From Actinomadura sp. NAK00032 (GTDB taxonomy: Bacteria; Actinomycetota; Actinomycetes; Streptosporangiales; Streptosporangiaceae): DNA of 64,000 nucleotides. The notes below the pieces were generated by a model that was not told where the DNA came from, searched no databases, and worked only from the letters and a program-made list of their open reading frames with translations. The stretch is from positions 682,001-746,000 of the forward strand of contig NZ_CP054932.1 in assembly GCF_013364275.1 (NCBI RefSeq), given 5' to 3'. Shown here piece after piece: positions 9,494 to 16,839 of the stretch. Position 1 is the first letter of the stretch. Each line of letters starts with the position of its first letter. A program made the position numbers and the translations under genes.

Positions 9494-10399
9494 TTACCGA
9501 GTGTCGAGGTGTTCTGCCCGGTCGGCGATCAGTTCTAGGGAGGCTGTGGGTTTCAAGGCTTTAATGGCGAGACTGTTAAATTGCCGGACGTACCAGTCGA
9601 CGTCTGAAGGCCTGTCAAGGTAGAGTCCAGAGTTGGAGTGCTCGATGAAAACGATGTCTGACAATGATTGGTCCGAGAAGCGCAGGAGGGTGAACGGTCC
9701 GTTCTCGTGTCGCGGAGTACTGGTAGGAATTATTTGGATCGTTATGTTAGGTAGGGCGCAGGCTTCAGTCAAATGCTGGAGCTGATCGCGCATGACATCG
9801 AGCCCACCCACTAGCCGACACAAAACAGCCTCATCCAACAAGAACCACATGAGCGGCGGTGAGCCACCTTGCAATAGTTGTTGGCGCCTGAGTGTAAATT
9901 CTGTCTGCCGTTGGGCATCATCAAGCGAGAAATCTGTTGGCTCGAGTACAGCCAGTGAGCGAGCGTAAGTCCCCGTCTGAAGAATGTCAGGGATGTATCG
10001 AGACTCCACGCTGCGAACAAAGTTGGAAGCTTCTTCTAGTCCGATATAAGTCTCGAGCCACGCGGGCATGACGTCGGAGTACTGGTGCCACCATGCAGGC
10101 GCGTTGGCCTGTCGAGCCAACTCCAGCAATGCCTCACGTTCGCCCTCGTCGGTTACTCCGTAGAGGGTGAGTAGGTCCGCGACATCCCGCTCCTTGAATC
10201 CAATTCGGCCAAGTTCCAGGCGGCTGATCTTCGATTGGCTGCCTCGGATGGCGTACCCGGCCTCCTCTGCGCTGATCCCGTGGGCCTCGCGGAGCCGCCG
10301 AAGTTGAGCGCCGATGACGATGCGCTGCACCGTCGACCCTCCCGGCGCGCGCCTGCTTGCTCCCAGCTCTAGTCCGAGCCGGCCCGTCGGTTCGCTCAT
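9494..10399 (-). CDS. XRE-family regulator with DUF5753 domain
   Basis: A 301-residue protein with an N-terminal helix-turn-helix (LRRLREAHGISAEEAGYAIRGSQSKISRLELG) and a DUF5753 region (YIPDILQTGTYARSL through the C-terminus), the standard layout of a very common actinomycete regulator family. The ATG at 10399 is preferred over 10414 because GGGGAAG precedes it. The gene is clearly poorer in GC than its neighbours and uses AT-ending codons, a sign of transfer. It is divergent from a small membrane-protein gene at 10570; the palindromes between them are likely its binding sites. Members often pair with a DUF397 protein; none is seen here. Confidence 0.9.
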   Translation of the reverse strand: MSEPTGRLGLELGASRRAPGGSTVQRIVIGAQLRRLREAHGISAEEAGYAIRGSQSKISRLELGRIGFKERDVADLLTLYGVTDEGEREALLELARQANAPAWWHQYSDVMPAWLETYIGLEEASNFVRSVESRYIPDILQTGTYARSLAVLEPTDFSLDDAQRQTEFTLRRQQLLQGGSPPLMWFLLDEAVLCRLVGGLDVMRDQLQHLTEACALPNITIQIIPTSTPRHENGPFTLLRFSDQSLSDIVFIEHSNSGLYLDRPSDVDWYVRQFNSLAIKALKPTASLELIADRAEHLDTR

Positions 10400-10459
10400 C
10401 AACTTCCCCGCCATCCGTAGCCAGCACCGTCATCCTACGATCCCGAGACGACCAGGACA

Positions 10460-10494
10460 GATGCATATGCATCTCGATGCACTTGCATGTGCAC
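10460..10494. promoter_or_regulatory. palindromic TGCAT-type operator cluster
   Basis: GATGCATATGCATC (10460-10473) is a perfect 14-bp palindrome. Directly next to it TGCAC and GTGCA arms (10479-10494) enclose TTGCAT. The cluster lies in the divergent region between the DUF5753 regulator and the small membrane-protein gene and is a good candidate for the regulator's target. Confidence 0.6.
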
Positions 10495-10569
10495 GGTACT
10501 TTCGAGAGGATGCGTTGCGCGGCGGTGAACGATGAGCCGTCCGTCATCCCCCTGGAAGCCGAGGTCATC

Positions 10570-10764
10570 ATGGATAATCAGAACGGACCGCAGTCTCGTT
10601 CCGCCCCGCCGGAAGCGCGCCCGCTCCTGACGTCGCGGGCCTTACTGATCATCCTCACGGCGGTCCTGGCCGCAGTCGCTGTCGCGCTGAAGCCCGCCGT
10701 CGCTCTCCCCGTGGGGGTCGGTGTCGCCGTCGTTACTCTGCTGGTAAAGATTCTCGACGACTGA
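10570..10764 (+). CDS. small membrane protein
   Basis: A 64-residue product. A polar start (MDNQNGPQSRSAPPEARPL) is followed by two close hydrophobic stretches (LLIILTAVLAAVAVAL and ALPVGVGVAVVTLLV), probably a helical hairpin in the membrane, and a short acidic end. CGAGG precedes the ATG by 6 bases; in-frame starts further upstream (ATG 10509) cannot be excluded. No family is recognised. Divergent position from the DUF5753 regulator suggests it is the regulated partner. Confidence 0.55.
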   Translation: MDNQNGPQSRSAPPEARPLLTSRALLIILTAVLAAVAVALKPAVALPVGVGVAVVTLLVKILDD

Positions 10765-10856
10765 AGCGGCTACGGCTTGTGTCGACCGCTTAGCTAGATG
10801 ACCTTCGGCGGCACAGGCTGCGGGCGATCCACGAGCCGGGCACGGTCATCGCGTTC

Positions 10857-10970
10857 TTGGCGATGAACTGGGACTGCCTGTCCGACATCACGATCCGTGT
10901 TCAGAGTCGGCGCTGTTCGGGCATGTGCCGTCGGATCCGACGACGTCGCGGTTCAAGCCGCCCTTGCAGC
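10857..10970 (+). pseudogene. IS1380-like transposase remnant
   Basis: A short stretch reads MNWDCLSDITIR in one frame and, after a shift, SALFGHVPSDPTTSR in another. This recalls the IS1380 transposase block that runs DCLADI...LFGPVASDPTVSR. Nothing else of the element is visible, and no inverted repeats were found. The rest of 10765-11043 has no gene. Confidence 0.4.
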
Positions 10971-11043
10971 GCGGGGACGATCCGCGAGCCGGGCTGCTGC
11001 CCGGGCACGGGTATGAGGCCATGGCGCCTGTGGGGCGGGAGGG

Positions 11044-11517
11044 TCAGTCTCTTCTGGCGCCGTTCGGCCAGATGACTTTGACGGGCTTGTTGAGGGCGTG
11101 GGCGGCTTGGACTACGTCGGCGGTGCCGCCGTAGCCGCGCGCGGGTTGGCCGTCCCAGACGGCCCAGAGTTCGTCGGCGAGGGTCAGCATGTGCTGGCTG
11201 GCGGCCATGTGGGCTTCGCTGGTGGATTCGGTGAAGGCCATGCGGTGGACCTGGGCGGCTTGGGCGAGGAGTTTGCGGTACTCGGGGTGGTGCTCTTCGG
11301 GTAGGCCGGCGAGGTATTGCTCTGCGGGGACGATGACCTCGATTTGGCCGCCGTGGGCAAGGACGGCGCGGGCGAACAGGGTGTCGGCGCCGTCGGCGAG
11401 GCAGGTCAGGCCGGTGATGTCGTCGGTGATGGGGGAGAGGGTCTCGTCGAGCGCTTCGGCGACCAGGGTTTCGGTAGCGGGTGGTAGGGAGCGGTGGCCG
11501 GAGATGGCGATGCGCAA
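11044..11517 (-). CDS. SLOG-like Rossmann-fold protein
   Basis: A 157-residue protein starting MRIAISGHRSLPP, with LTCLADGADTLFARAVLAHGG, IEVIVPAEQY, and near the end ADELWAVWDGQPARGYGGTADVVQAAHALNKPVKVIWP. This glycine/Rossmann layout is that of the SLOG superfamily (DprA/LOG/TIR-related nucleotide-binding proteins), some members of which sense or make nucleotide signals in conflict systems. It starts 9 bases after the frameshifted XRE/TPR regulator on the same strand, so the two form an operon. The actual ligand is unknown. Confidence 0.75.
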   Translation of the reverse strand: MRIAISGHRSLPPATETLVAEALDETLSPITDDITGLTCLADGADTLFARAVLAHGGQIEVIVPAEQYLAGLPEEHHPEYRKLLAQAAQVHRMAFTESTSEAHMAASQHMLTLADELWAVWDGQPARGYGGTADVVQAAHALNKPVKVIWPNGARRD

Positions 11518-11526
11518 CGGGTTCTC

Positions 11527-12779
11527 CTAGAGCAGGGTTGTTCTGAGCCGGTCGTCGAAGCGGGCGACGGTGAGTGTGGTCGCGGGGGCGTTGCTGTAGC
11601 GGAACTGGCGGGCTTGTCTGATGATGCGTTCGGAGCCGTAGGTGATGCCGGTGTTGAGGGCGTCGAGGGCGAGGGTGAACGCCTCGTCGGTTTCGCCGCG
11701 TTGGCAGGCTGCGGTCGCTACTTCCAGGGTGGTCAGCGCGGCCTGCTTGGGTGCCGGTTGGGCGGTCGGAAGCGACTCGGCGAATGCGCGGGCCGCTTCG
11801 GAGGGTTGGCCTAGGCGGACAGCGACGGAGGCTCGGATGCGTGCGAGCTTGGTCAGGTCGAAGGGGTAGACCCAGGGCCAAGGCGGTGGGCCGTCGATGC
11901 GGGCGATGGCGTGCTCGGCGGTACTGATCGCCTGGGTCGCGGCGTGCTCGTCGGGGTGGGGTTTGGAGGCGTGTGCGAGCGCTTCGAGGGAGGCGAGCCA
12001 GGCGGTGGGTGTGCTTCCGACGGAGAGCGGCAACGTTTTACGGGCTTTGTCGATCATGGCGAGGCCGAGCAGCGGGTCGCCGGCGGCGTCGATCTCGAAG
12101 GCGGCAAGGCTTCCGGTCATGTAGACGGCGAGGACGTCGTTCTTGGCGAGCTCGGCCGCGGTGATCGCCTGGCGGTAGTAGGTACGGGCGCTGCCGAGGT
12201 CGAGCATGTCCATCGACAGCCAGGCCGCGAAACCGGCGGCTTCGCTGACGGCGGCCGCGACGGCGGGGGCGTGTGGGCCTGCGGCGCGGTGGGCTCGGAC
12301 GGCCAGCTCCAGGTGCGAGCGGACGCCGTCGATGAGGTCGCGGGAGCAGAAGGACGCGTCCAACCGGCGCTGCGAGCCGGTGATGGCCGTCAGATCGGCG
12401 GCCGTGTTCTCACCGGTGGTGAGCGCGGTACGGGGTGACGGCAGAGGGCCAAGGCGGCGAGCTTGCCGAATTGCCTGCGATTCGTGGGATCTTCCTCGTC
12501 TATCTGGTGATCGCCGAACCGGAGGAGTTCTGGGGGGATGCCGAGTCGGCGGATGATGATGCGGACCTGAGCGAGCGTGAGCGAGGTCTCCCCGCGGAGC
12601 ACCTTGGATGCCCAGCTCTGTGTGTAGCCGACCGCGTCAGCGAGGTCGGTCTGGCTCCAGCCTCTCGCCTTCCGGATCTCGTCCATCAAGGTCGGCACGT
12701 CGCAGGTGGCGAGGGCCTGACTCACGGCCGGAGTCGACCAGAAACCGAGCGGCTCGTTCATGGAATCTAGGCTACGCAT
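11527..12779 (-). pseudogene. XRE regulator with TPR-like C-terminus, frameshifted
   Basis: The first frame (from 12779 or the ATG at 12761, MNEPLGFW) encodes a helix-turn-helix (SQTDLADAVGYTQSWASKVLRGETSLTLAQVR) and runs to NRRQFGKLAALAL, after which it ends in nonsense at 12390. The continuation (TALTTGENTAADLTAITGSQRRLDASF and a long helical-repeat region) is in another frame ending at 11527. One missing base near 12444-12447 explains the break: restoring it gives a continuous sequence of about 417 residues with the usual HTH plus helical-repeat architecture. A recent mutation or a sequencing error are both possible. The SLOG-like gene follows in the same operon. Confidence 0.8.
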
Positions 12780-12952
12780 CGCCTCTGAGCGGCGGAGAGT
12801 CCTGTTTGGAATGGGCGGGCTCTCGTTCCTAGTCGGGGTAGTGGTAGCGCCTTCCCCGATTATCTGCCGAACGTGACGATCAGGTAGCCGAGCGAACGCA
12901 CTGCGTTATCGGCGCTTCGATCGCTGACCGCCACCTTTAGGAGCCGTTCCCG

Positions 12953-13228
12953 ATGAAAGATGACGAACGGGCCGTAAGGGTGATGGGCGGGCATTGCGGA
13001 CTTTCGCTCCCAGGTTACGGCGACAGATCACCCGCCCACTCGGCTGTTTCGATGCAGCGTGCTGCCGAGGGGCTGCGCGAACGATTCCCCTGGGTGCAGT
13101 GCTGGTGGGGGTCGCATACGCGGCGTTGGTGGGCGTACGTGCCGGGCGTCGGCAGGCTGATCGAGGCGGGCGGCCCGGAGCAACTGTCCGAGGAGATCCT
13201 GCGGGCGCTGGGCCGGCCATGGCGGTGA
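12953..13228 (+). CDS. small hypothetical protein
   Basis: A 91-residue product with a good ribosome site (AGGAG at 12939-12943). It has a tryptophan-rich stretch (ERFPWVQCWWGSHTRRWWAYVPG) followed by a helical end (GGPEQLSEEILRALG). I recognise the style of this small protein from actinomycete regulator neighbourhoods but cannot name a family. It is divergent from the XRE/TPR regulator, with a short palindrome (AACGCA-C-TGCGTT, 12895-12907) in the intervening region. Confidence 0.6.
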   Translation: MKDDERAVRVMGGHCGLSLPGYGDRSPAHSAVSMQRAAEGLRERFPWVQCWWGSHTRRWWAYVPGVGRLIEAGGPEQLSEEILRALGRPWR

Positions 13229-13479
13229 AGCCTGGCGGGTGCGTGCCGCTCGAAGTCTGCGGAGCATTGGTCGAGGAAGCGATCCGTGAAGCGCTGACCG
13301 GGCGGTTTTTCAGAGGCACGGTCGAAGAGACGTTGGCGGTAGCCCGCGGGAAGGTCGAGCAGCTTCGCACTGACCTGGCCGAGGCAGAAGACGGAACACG
13401 GAGTCTTCGCGCCTGCAGTTCTTGCGCTGATCAACGGGTCACGTCCAGCGGAGTGGTGTATGAGTTGATCTTCGCGTGA
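13219..13479 (+). CDS. possible small protein cut by IS256
   Basis: An ATG at 13219 overlaps the end of the previous gene and opens an 86-residue frame with an amphipathic helix (REALTGRFFRGTVEETLAVARGKVEQLRTDLAEAEDG). The frame then crosses into the left end of the IS256 element and stops there, so any native C-terminus is lost. It may be a truncated gene or chance. Confidence 0.3.
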   Translation: MAVKPGGCVPLEVCGALVEEAIREALTGRFFRGTVEETLAVARGKVEQLRTDLAEAEDGTRSLRACSSCADQRVTSSGVVYELIFA

Positions 13480-14839
13480 TCCTGTTTCTGCAGGTTAAGC
13501 GGTGAGTTCTCGCTGGTCGATGCCGGGGTCGGGTGTGTTGCCCTCGACTACTCGAAGGCGGGCTTTGGCCAGGAACTCCAGGCCCATGTAGCGGCGGGCC
13601 TCGGTCCACTCATCGGTCTGCTCCATCAGCACGGCGCCGACGAGGCGGACGATCGCGGCACGGTCGGGAAAGATCCCGACCACATCAGTGCGCCGGCGAA
13701 TCTCCTTGTTCAGCCGCTCCTGGGGATTATGCGACCAGATCTGCCGCCAGAGCCGGCGCGGGAAGCCGGTGAAGGCCAGCAGGTCCTCGCGAGCGGCGTC
13801 CAGGTGCTCGGCCGCCTCGGGATGCTTGGCCTCCAGCGAGGCGACGACCCGGGCGTGCTGGGCGCGGACCTCCTCGGCGGCGGGCTGGTCGAAGATGGTC
13901 CGCACCAGCGTGGCCACCCACGGCTGCACCGACTTGGGCACCCGGGTCAGCAGGTTGCGCAGGTAGTGCGTCCGGCACCGCTGCCAGCACGCCCCGGGCA
14001 AGGTGGAGCCGATCGCCTCGACCAGGCCGGCGCGGGCGTCGGAGATCACCAACTGCACCCCCGACAGGCCGCGGGCGACCAGCCCGCGCAGGAACGCCAG
14101 CCACCCGGCGCCGTCCTCTGCCGAGGAGACCTCGACCCCCAGGATCTCGCGGTGCCCGTCGGCGTTCACGCCGGTGGCCACCAGCACATGCACGTTCACG
14201 ATCCGGCCGCCCTCACGGACCTTCTGGGTCAGCGCATCGACCCACACGAACGCATACGGACCGCCCTCCAAAGGCCGGTTGCGGAACGCGGCGACCTGGG
14301 CGTCCAGCACCTTGGACATCTCGCTGACCCGGCTCTTGGAGATGCCCTTGATCCCCATCTGCTCCACCAGTTTGTCCACCCGCCGAGTGCTGACGCCCAG
14401 CAGATAGGAAGTGGCCACTACGCTGACCAGGGCCTGCTCGGCCCGGCGACGCCGCTCCAGCAGCCACTCGGGGAAGTAGGACCCCGACCGCAGCTTGGGG
14501 ATCGCCAACTCCACGGTGCCGGCGCGGGTGTCCCAGTCCCGGACCCGGTAGCCATTGCGGCGATTGACCCGCTCATCCGAGCGGGTCCCGTAGCCGGCGC
14601 CGCACACCGCGTCGGCCTCCGCGCTCATGAGCGCCTCGGCCATCGTCTTGACCATCGACCGCAACACATCGGGCTCACACGCACCGATCTGCTCGGCCAG
14701 CCAGCCCGCAGGGTCCACACTGTTGTCCACGGCCATCGCGTTCTGTTCTCCTTCGGTCTTGGTCGATTCGAAGGATCACGCGATGGCCGTCTCACGTCAC
14801 GACGCCACACCCTCTGACCAGGTCAAACTCATACACCAC
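13453..14839. mobile_element. IS256-family insertion sequence
   Basis: An intact transposase gene flanked by inverted ends: GTGGTGTATGAGTT at 13453-13466 and its complement at 14826-14839. A second 12-bp inverted pair, TCGCGTGATCCT at 13472-13483 and its complement at 14772-14783, lies further in. No clean 8-9 bp target duplication is visible, so the exact ends are uncertain and the copy may have recombined or been deleted at one side. Confidence 0.8.
13495..14736 (-). CDS. IS256 family transposase
   Basis: A 413-residue transposase of the IS256/MULE type. Hallmarks are RNGYRVRDWDTRAGTVELAIPKLR near the N-terminus, FVWVDALTQKVREGGRIVNVHVLVATGVNADGHREILG with the first catalytic Asp, VQLVISDARAGLVEAI with the second, CRTHYLRNLL, and the C-terminal NKEIRRRTDVVGIFPDR containing the Glu. 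Full length and without frameshifts, so potentially functional. Confidence 0.95.
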   Translation of the reverse strand: MAVDNSVDPAGWLAEQIGACEPDVLRSMVKTMAEALMSAEADAVCGAGYGTRSDERVNRRNGYRVRDWDTRAGTVELAIPKLRSGSYFPEWLLERRRRAEQALVSVVATSYLLGVSTRRVDKLVEQMGIKGISKSRVSEMSKVLDAQVAAFRNRPLEGGPYAFVWVDALTQKVREGGRIVNVHVLVATGVNADGHREILGVEVSSAEDGAGWLAFLRGLVARGLSGVQLVISDARAGLVEAIGSTLPGACWQRCRTHYLRNLLTRVPKSVQPWVATLVRTIFDQPAAEEVRAQHARVVASLEAKHPEAAEHLDAAREDLLAFTGFPRRLWRQIWSHNPQERLNKEIRRRTDVVGIFPDRAAIVRLVGAVLMEQTDEWTEARRYMGLEFLAKARLRVVEGNTPDPGIDQRELTA

Positions 14840-14927
14840 CTCCGTGGACGCAGCCCGCGCTTCTGAGCCTCATGCTCGAAGTCAGTGCTCGCCGCGCCGC
14901 CGATCACAGCGACGAGGAGACCGGCCG

Positions 14928-16703
14928 ATGATCCAGCAACGTTCCGGGGCACCGATGCCCCTGCGGTTCGCCTTCTACGGGCGGGTGTCCACCGAGGACA
15001 AGCAGGACCCGACCGCATCCAAGGCATGGCAGCTCCGGCGCGCGGAGACGTTGATCGAGAGCAACGGCGGCCGCATCGACGTCGAGTACTTCGACGTCGA
15101 TCGCTCTCGCTCGATCCCCTGGGTACGGCGTCCGGAGGCCAGTCGGGTACTGGATGCGCTGAAGAACCCGAACCGGGGCTTTGACGCGGTTGTCATCGGG
15201 GAGCCGCATCGCGCCTTCTACGGAGGGCAGTACGGTCTGACCTTCCCCTTGTTCGACCACTACGGCGTCTCGCTGTGGGTTCCGGAGATCGGCGGGGCGA
15301 TCGACCCCGTCAACGAAGCCCACGACATGATCATGTCGATGTTCGGGGGCCTGTCCAAGGGAGAACGCAACCGCGTCCGGACCCGAGTCCGCAGCAGTAT
15401 GGCCGCCATCGCCGCCACCGAAGGCCGCTACCTCGGCGGCCGTCCTCCTTACGGCTACAAACTCGTGGACGGCGGGCCGCACCCGCACCCGGGAAAGGCG
15501 GCCGACGGCAAGCGTCTGTACAAGCTGGACATCGACCCTGACTCGGCACCGGTCGTCCAGCGCATCTACTGCGAGTACCTCGGCCTCGACGGCTCACCCG
15601 AGAAGGGACTGTTCGCCATCGCCGAGGGGCTGACACGAGACGGCATCCCCTGTCCATCGGCCCACGACCGGCCACGCAACCGGCACCGGGAGGGGCTGGC
15701 CTGGGCCAAGAGCGCCGTGAAGACCATCCTCACCAACCCCCGTTACACCGGCCACCAGGTCTGGAACCGGCAGCGCAAGGACGAGGTCCTCATCGACGTC
15801 AACGACGTCTCCCTCGGCCACATCACCAAACTCCGCTGGAACGACCGCGACCAGTGGGTCTACTCCCAGAAGATCGTCCACCCGGTCATCATCGACAAGA
15901 ACATCTTCGACCGCATCGAGGGCAAGCTCGCCGTTCGGCGTTGCCAGACCGGCGGCACCAAGGCCCGCGCGCAGACCAAACGTGCCTACTCGCTGCGGGG
16001 CGTCATCTACTGCGGGCTGTGCGACCGCAAGATGCAGGCCCACACCTACAAGGACTACGTGTACTTCCGGTGCCGCTACCCCGAGGAGTACGCGCTGGCC
16101 AACAAGGTCGCGCACCCGCGCAACATCTTCGTCCGAGAACAGCAGGTCACCGCGCCCGTAGACCCCTGGCTCGCCAAGGTCCTGGCGCCGCACCGCATCA
16201 AGCAGACCATCGCCGACATCCAGCGTGCCCAGGAGCCTCCGACCAACAGCGCGGCGATTCGCGCCAAGGCCCAGATCGCCGACTGCGAGTCCAAGCTCGC
16301 GCGCCACCGTGCCGCGCTCGAGGCCGGGGCTAATCCGGCGACCATCGCCCAGTGGATGGCCGAGACCGAAGCCCAACTCGTCGCAGCTCAGGCTGAACTC
16401 CGCACGGCCGGTGCCCAGCGCCGCCGAATCTTAACCGCCCAGGAGATCGACGCGCTGATCGCCGGCCTGGGCGATCTCGTCCGGGTGCTCAAGGACGCGA
16501 CTCCGCAGGCCCGTCAGGCCGTCTATCAGACGCTCGGCGTCCGGCTCGTCTACCGACCGGACAAACAAGAAATCCGGATCGAGGCTGACCTCGACCCGGA
16601 TCGTGTCGTGACGTCCAATGCCCCGAATTTGGGGAAACGGTACGTGTCCGAGGGGGGACTTGAACCCCCATGCCCCGTAAAGGGCACTAGCACCTCAAGC
16701 TAG
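14928..16703 (+). CDS. large serine recombinase (integrase of the island)
   Basis: A 591-residue protein; ATG 14928 follows GAGGAGA (14914-14920). The resolvase domain has FAFYGRVST with nucleophile S21 and the RYLGGRPPYGYKLV hinge. The recombinase domain (GLTRDGIPCPS, ILTNPRYTGHQVWNRQRK), a zinc ribbon (CGLCDRKMQAHTYKDYVYFRC) and a long coiled coil (residues about 440-540) follow. The frame runs into the antisense of tRNA-Leu: the last 20 or so residues (VSEGGLEPPCPVKGTSTSS) are encoded by the complement of the tRNA and would change if the element excised. It is the only intact recombinase here and the likely integrase; no excisionase is recognisable beside it. Confidence 0.92.
   Translation: MIQQRSGAPMPLRFAFYGRVSTEDKQDPTASKAWQLRRAETLIESNGGRIDVEYFDVDRSRSIPWVRRPEASRVLDALKNPNRGFDAVVIGEPHRAFYGGQYGLTFPLFDHYGVSLWVPEIGGAIDPVNEAHDMIMSMFGGLSKGERNRVRTRVRSSMAAIAATEGRYLGGRPPYGYKLVDGGPHPHPGKAADGKRLYKLDIDPDSAPVVQRIYCEYLGLDGSPEKGLFAIAEGLTRDGIPCPSAHDRPRNRHREGLAWAKSAVKTILTNPRYTGHQVWNRQRKDEVLIDVNDVSLGHITKLRWNDRDQWVYSQKIVHPVIIDKNIFDRIEGKLAVRRCQTGGTKARAQTKRAYSLRGVIYCGLCDRKMQAHTYKDYVYFRCRYPEEYALANKVAHPRNIFVREQQVTAPVDPWLAKVLAPHRIKQTIADIQRAQEPPTNSAAIRAKAQIADCESKLARHRAALEAGANPATIAQWMAETEAQLVAAQAELRTAGAQRRRILTAQEIDALIAGLGDLVRVLKDATPQARQAVYQTLGVRLVYRPDKQEIRIEADLDPDRVVTSNAPNLGKRYVSEGGLEPPCPVKGTSTSS
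16638..16655. repeat. probable attachment site at tRNA-Leu 3' end
   Basis: CGGTACGTGTCCGAGGGG, identical to 2649-2666. It covers the last 11 bases of tRNA-Leu(GAG) and 7 bases of its 3' flank, and lies inside the recombinase reading frame. Confidence 0.7.
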
Positions 16704-16730
16704 CGCGTCTGCCTATTCCGCCACCCGGAC
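16645..16730 (-). tRNA. tRNA-Leu(GAG)
   Basis: 86 bases on the minus strand. The acceptor stem is GTCCGGG paired with CTCGGAC and followed by discriminator A; CCA is not encoded. The anticodon loop TTGAGGT lies between CTAGC and GCTAG, giving anticodon GAG. A long variable arm and the TTCAAGT T-loop complete the type II leucine tRNA. Its 3' end is the integration site of the island. Confidence 0.95.
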
Positions 16731-16839
16731 CTGGTCGCAGGCCGCAGCGGGGCTGCGGCGGGCTTCACTGTACCAAAGGAGACGAGTCGCGGCGAAGTCG
16801 ATCGGCGGGCACCATGGGACGGGTACGCGAGGACACGAG

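Larger units (their letters stand above)
2649..16655. mobile_element. accessory island integrated at tRNA-Leu(GAG)
   Basis: About 14 kb bounded by two copies of an 18-bp sequence derived from the tRNA-Leu 3' end. It holds an intact serine recombinase at the tRNA side, a broken second recombinase, IS630 and IS256 elements, an IS1380-like remnant, regulators of the DUF5753 and XRE/TPR types, and genes of unknown function, with no housekeeping genes. Some segments (9.3-10.2 kb, 2.7-3.6 kb) are visibly less GC-rich than the flanks. No replication, relaxase or FtsK/TraB transfer gene is recognisable, so the island looks degraded or only passively mobile. The boundaries are inferred from the repeat; a tandem arrangement with an older element to the left is possible. 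Confidence 0.65.

Noticed and set aside
10901..11881. A 326-residue Arg/Pro-rich minus-strand frame
   Set aside because: Overlaps the SLOG-like and TPR coding regions in another frame and shows only shadow composition.
13453..14839. Target-site duplication of the IS256 element
   Set aside because: Flanks (CCAGCGGA and CTCCGTGGA) resemble each other but are not identical; no duplication is claimed.
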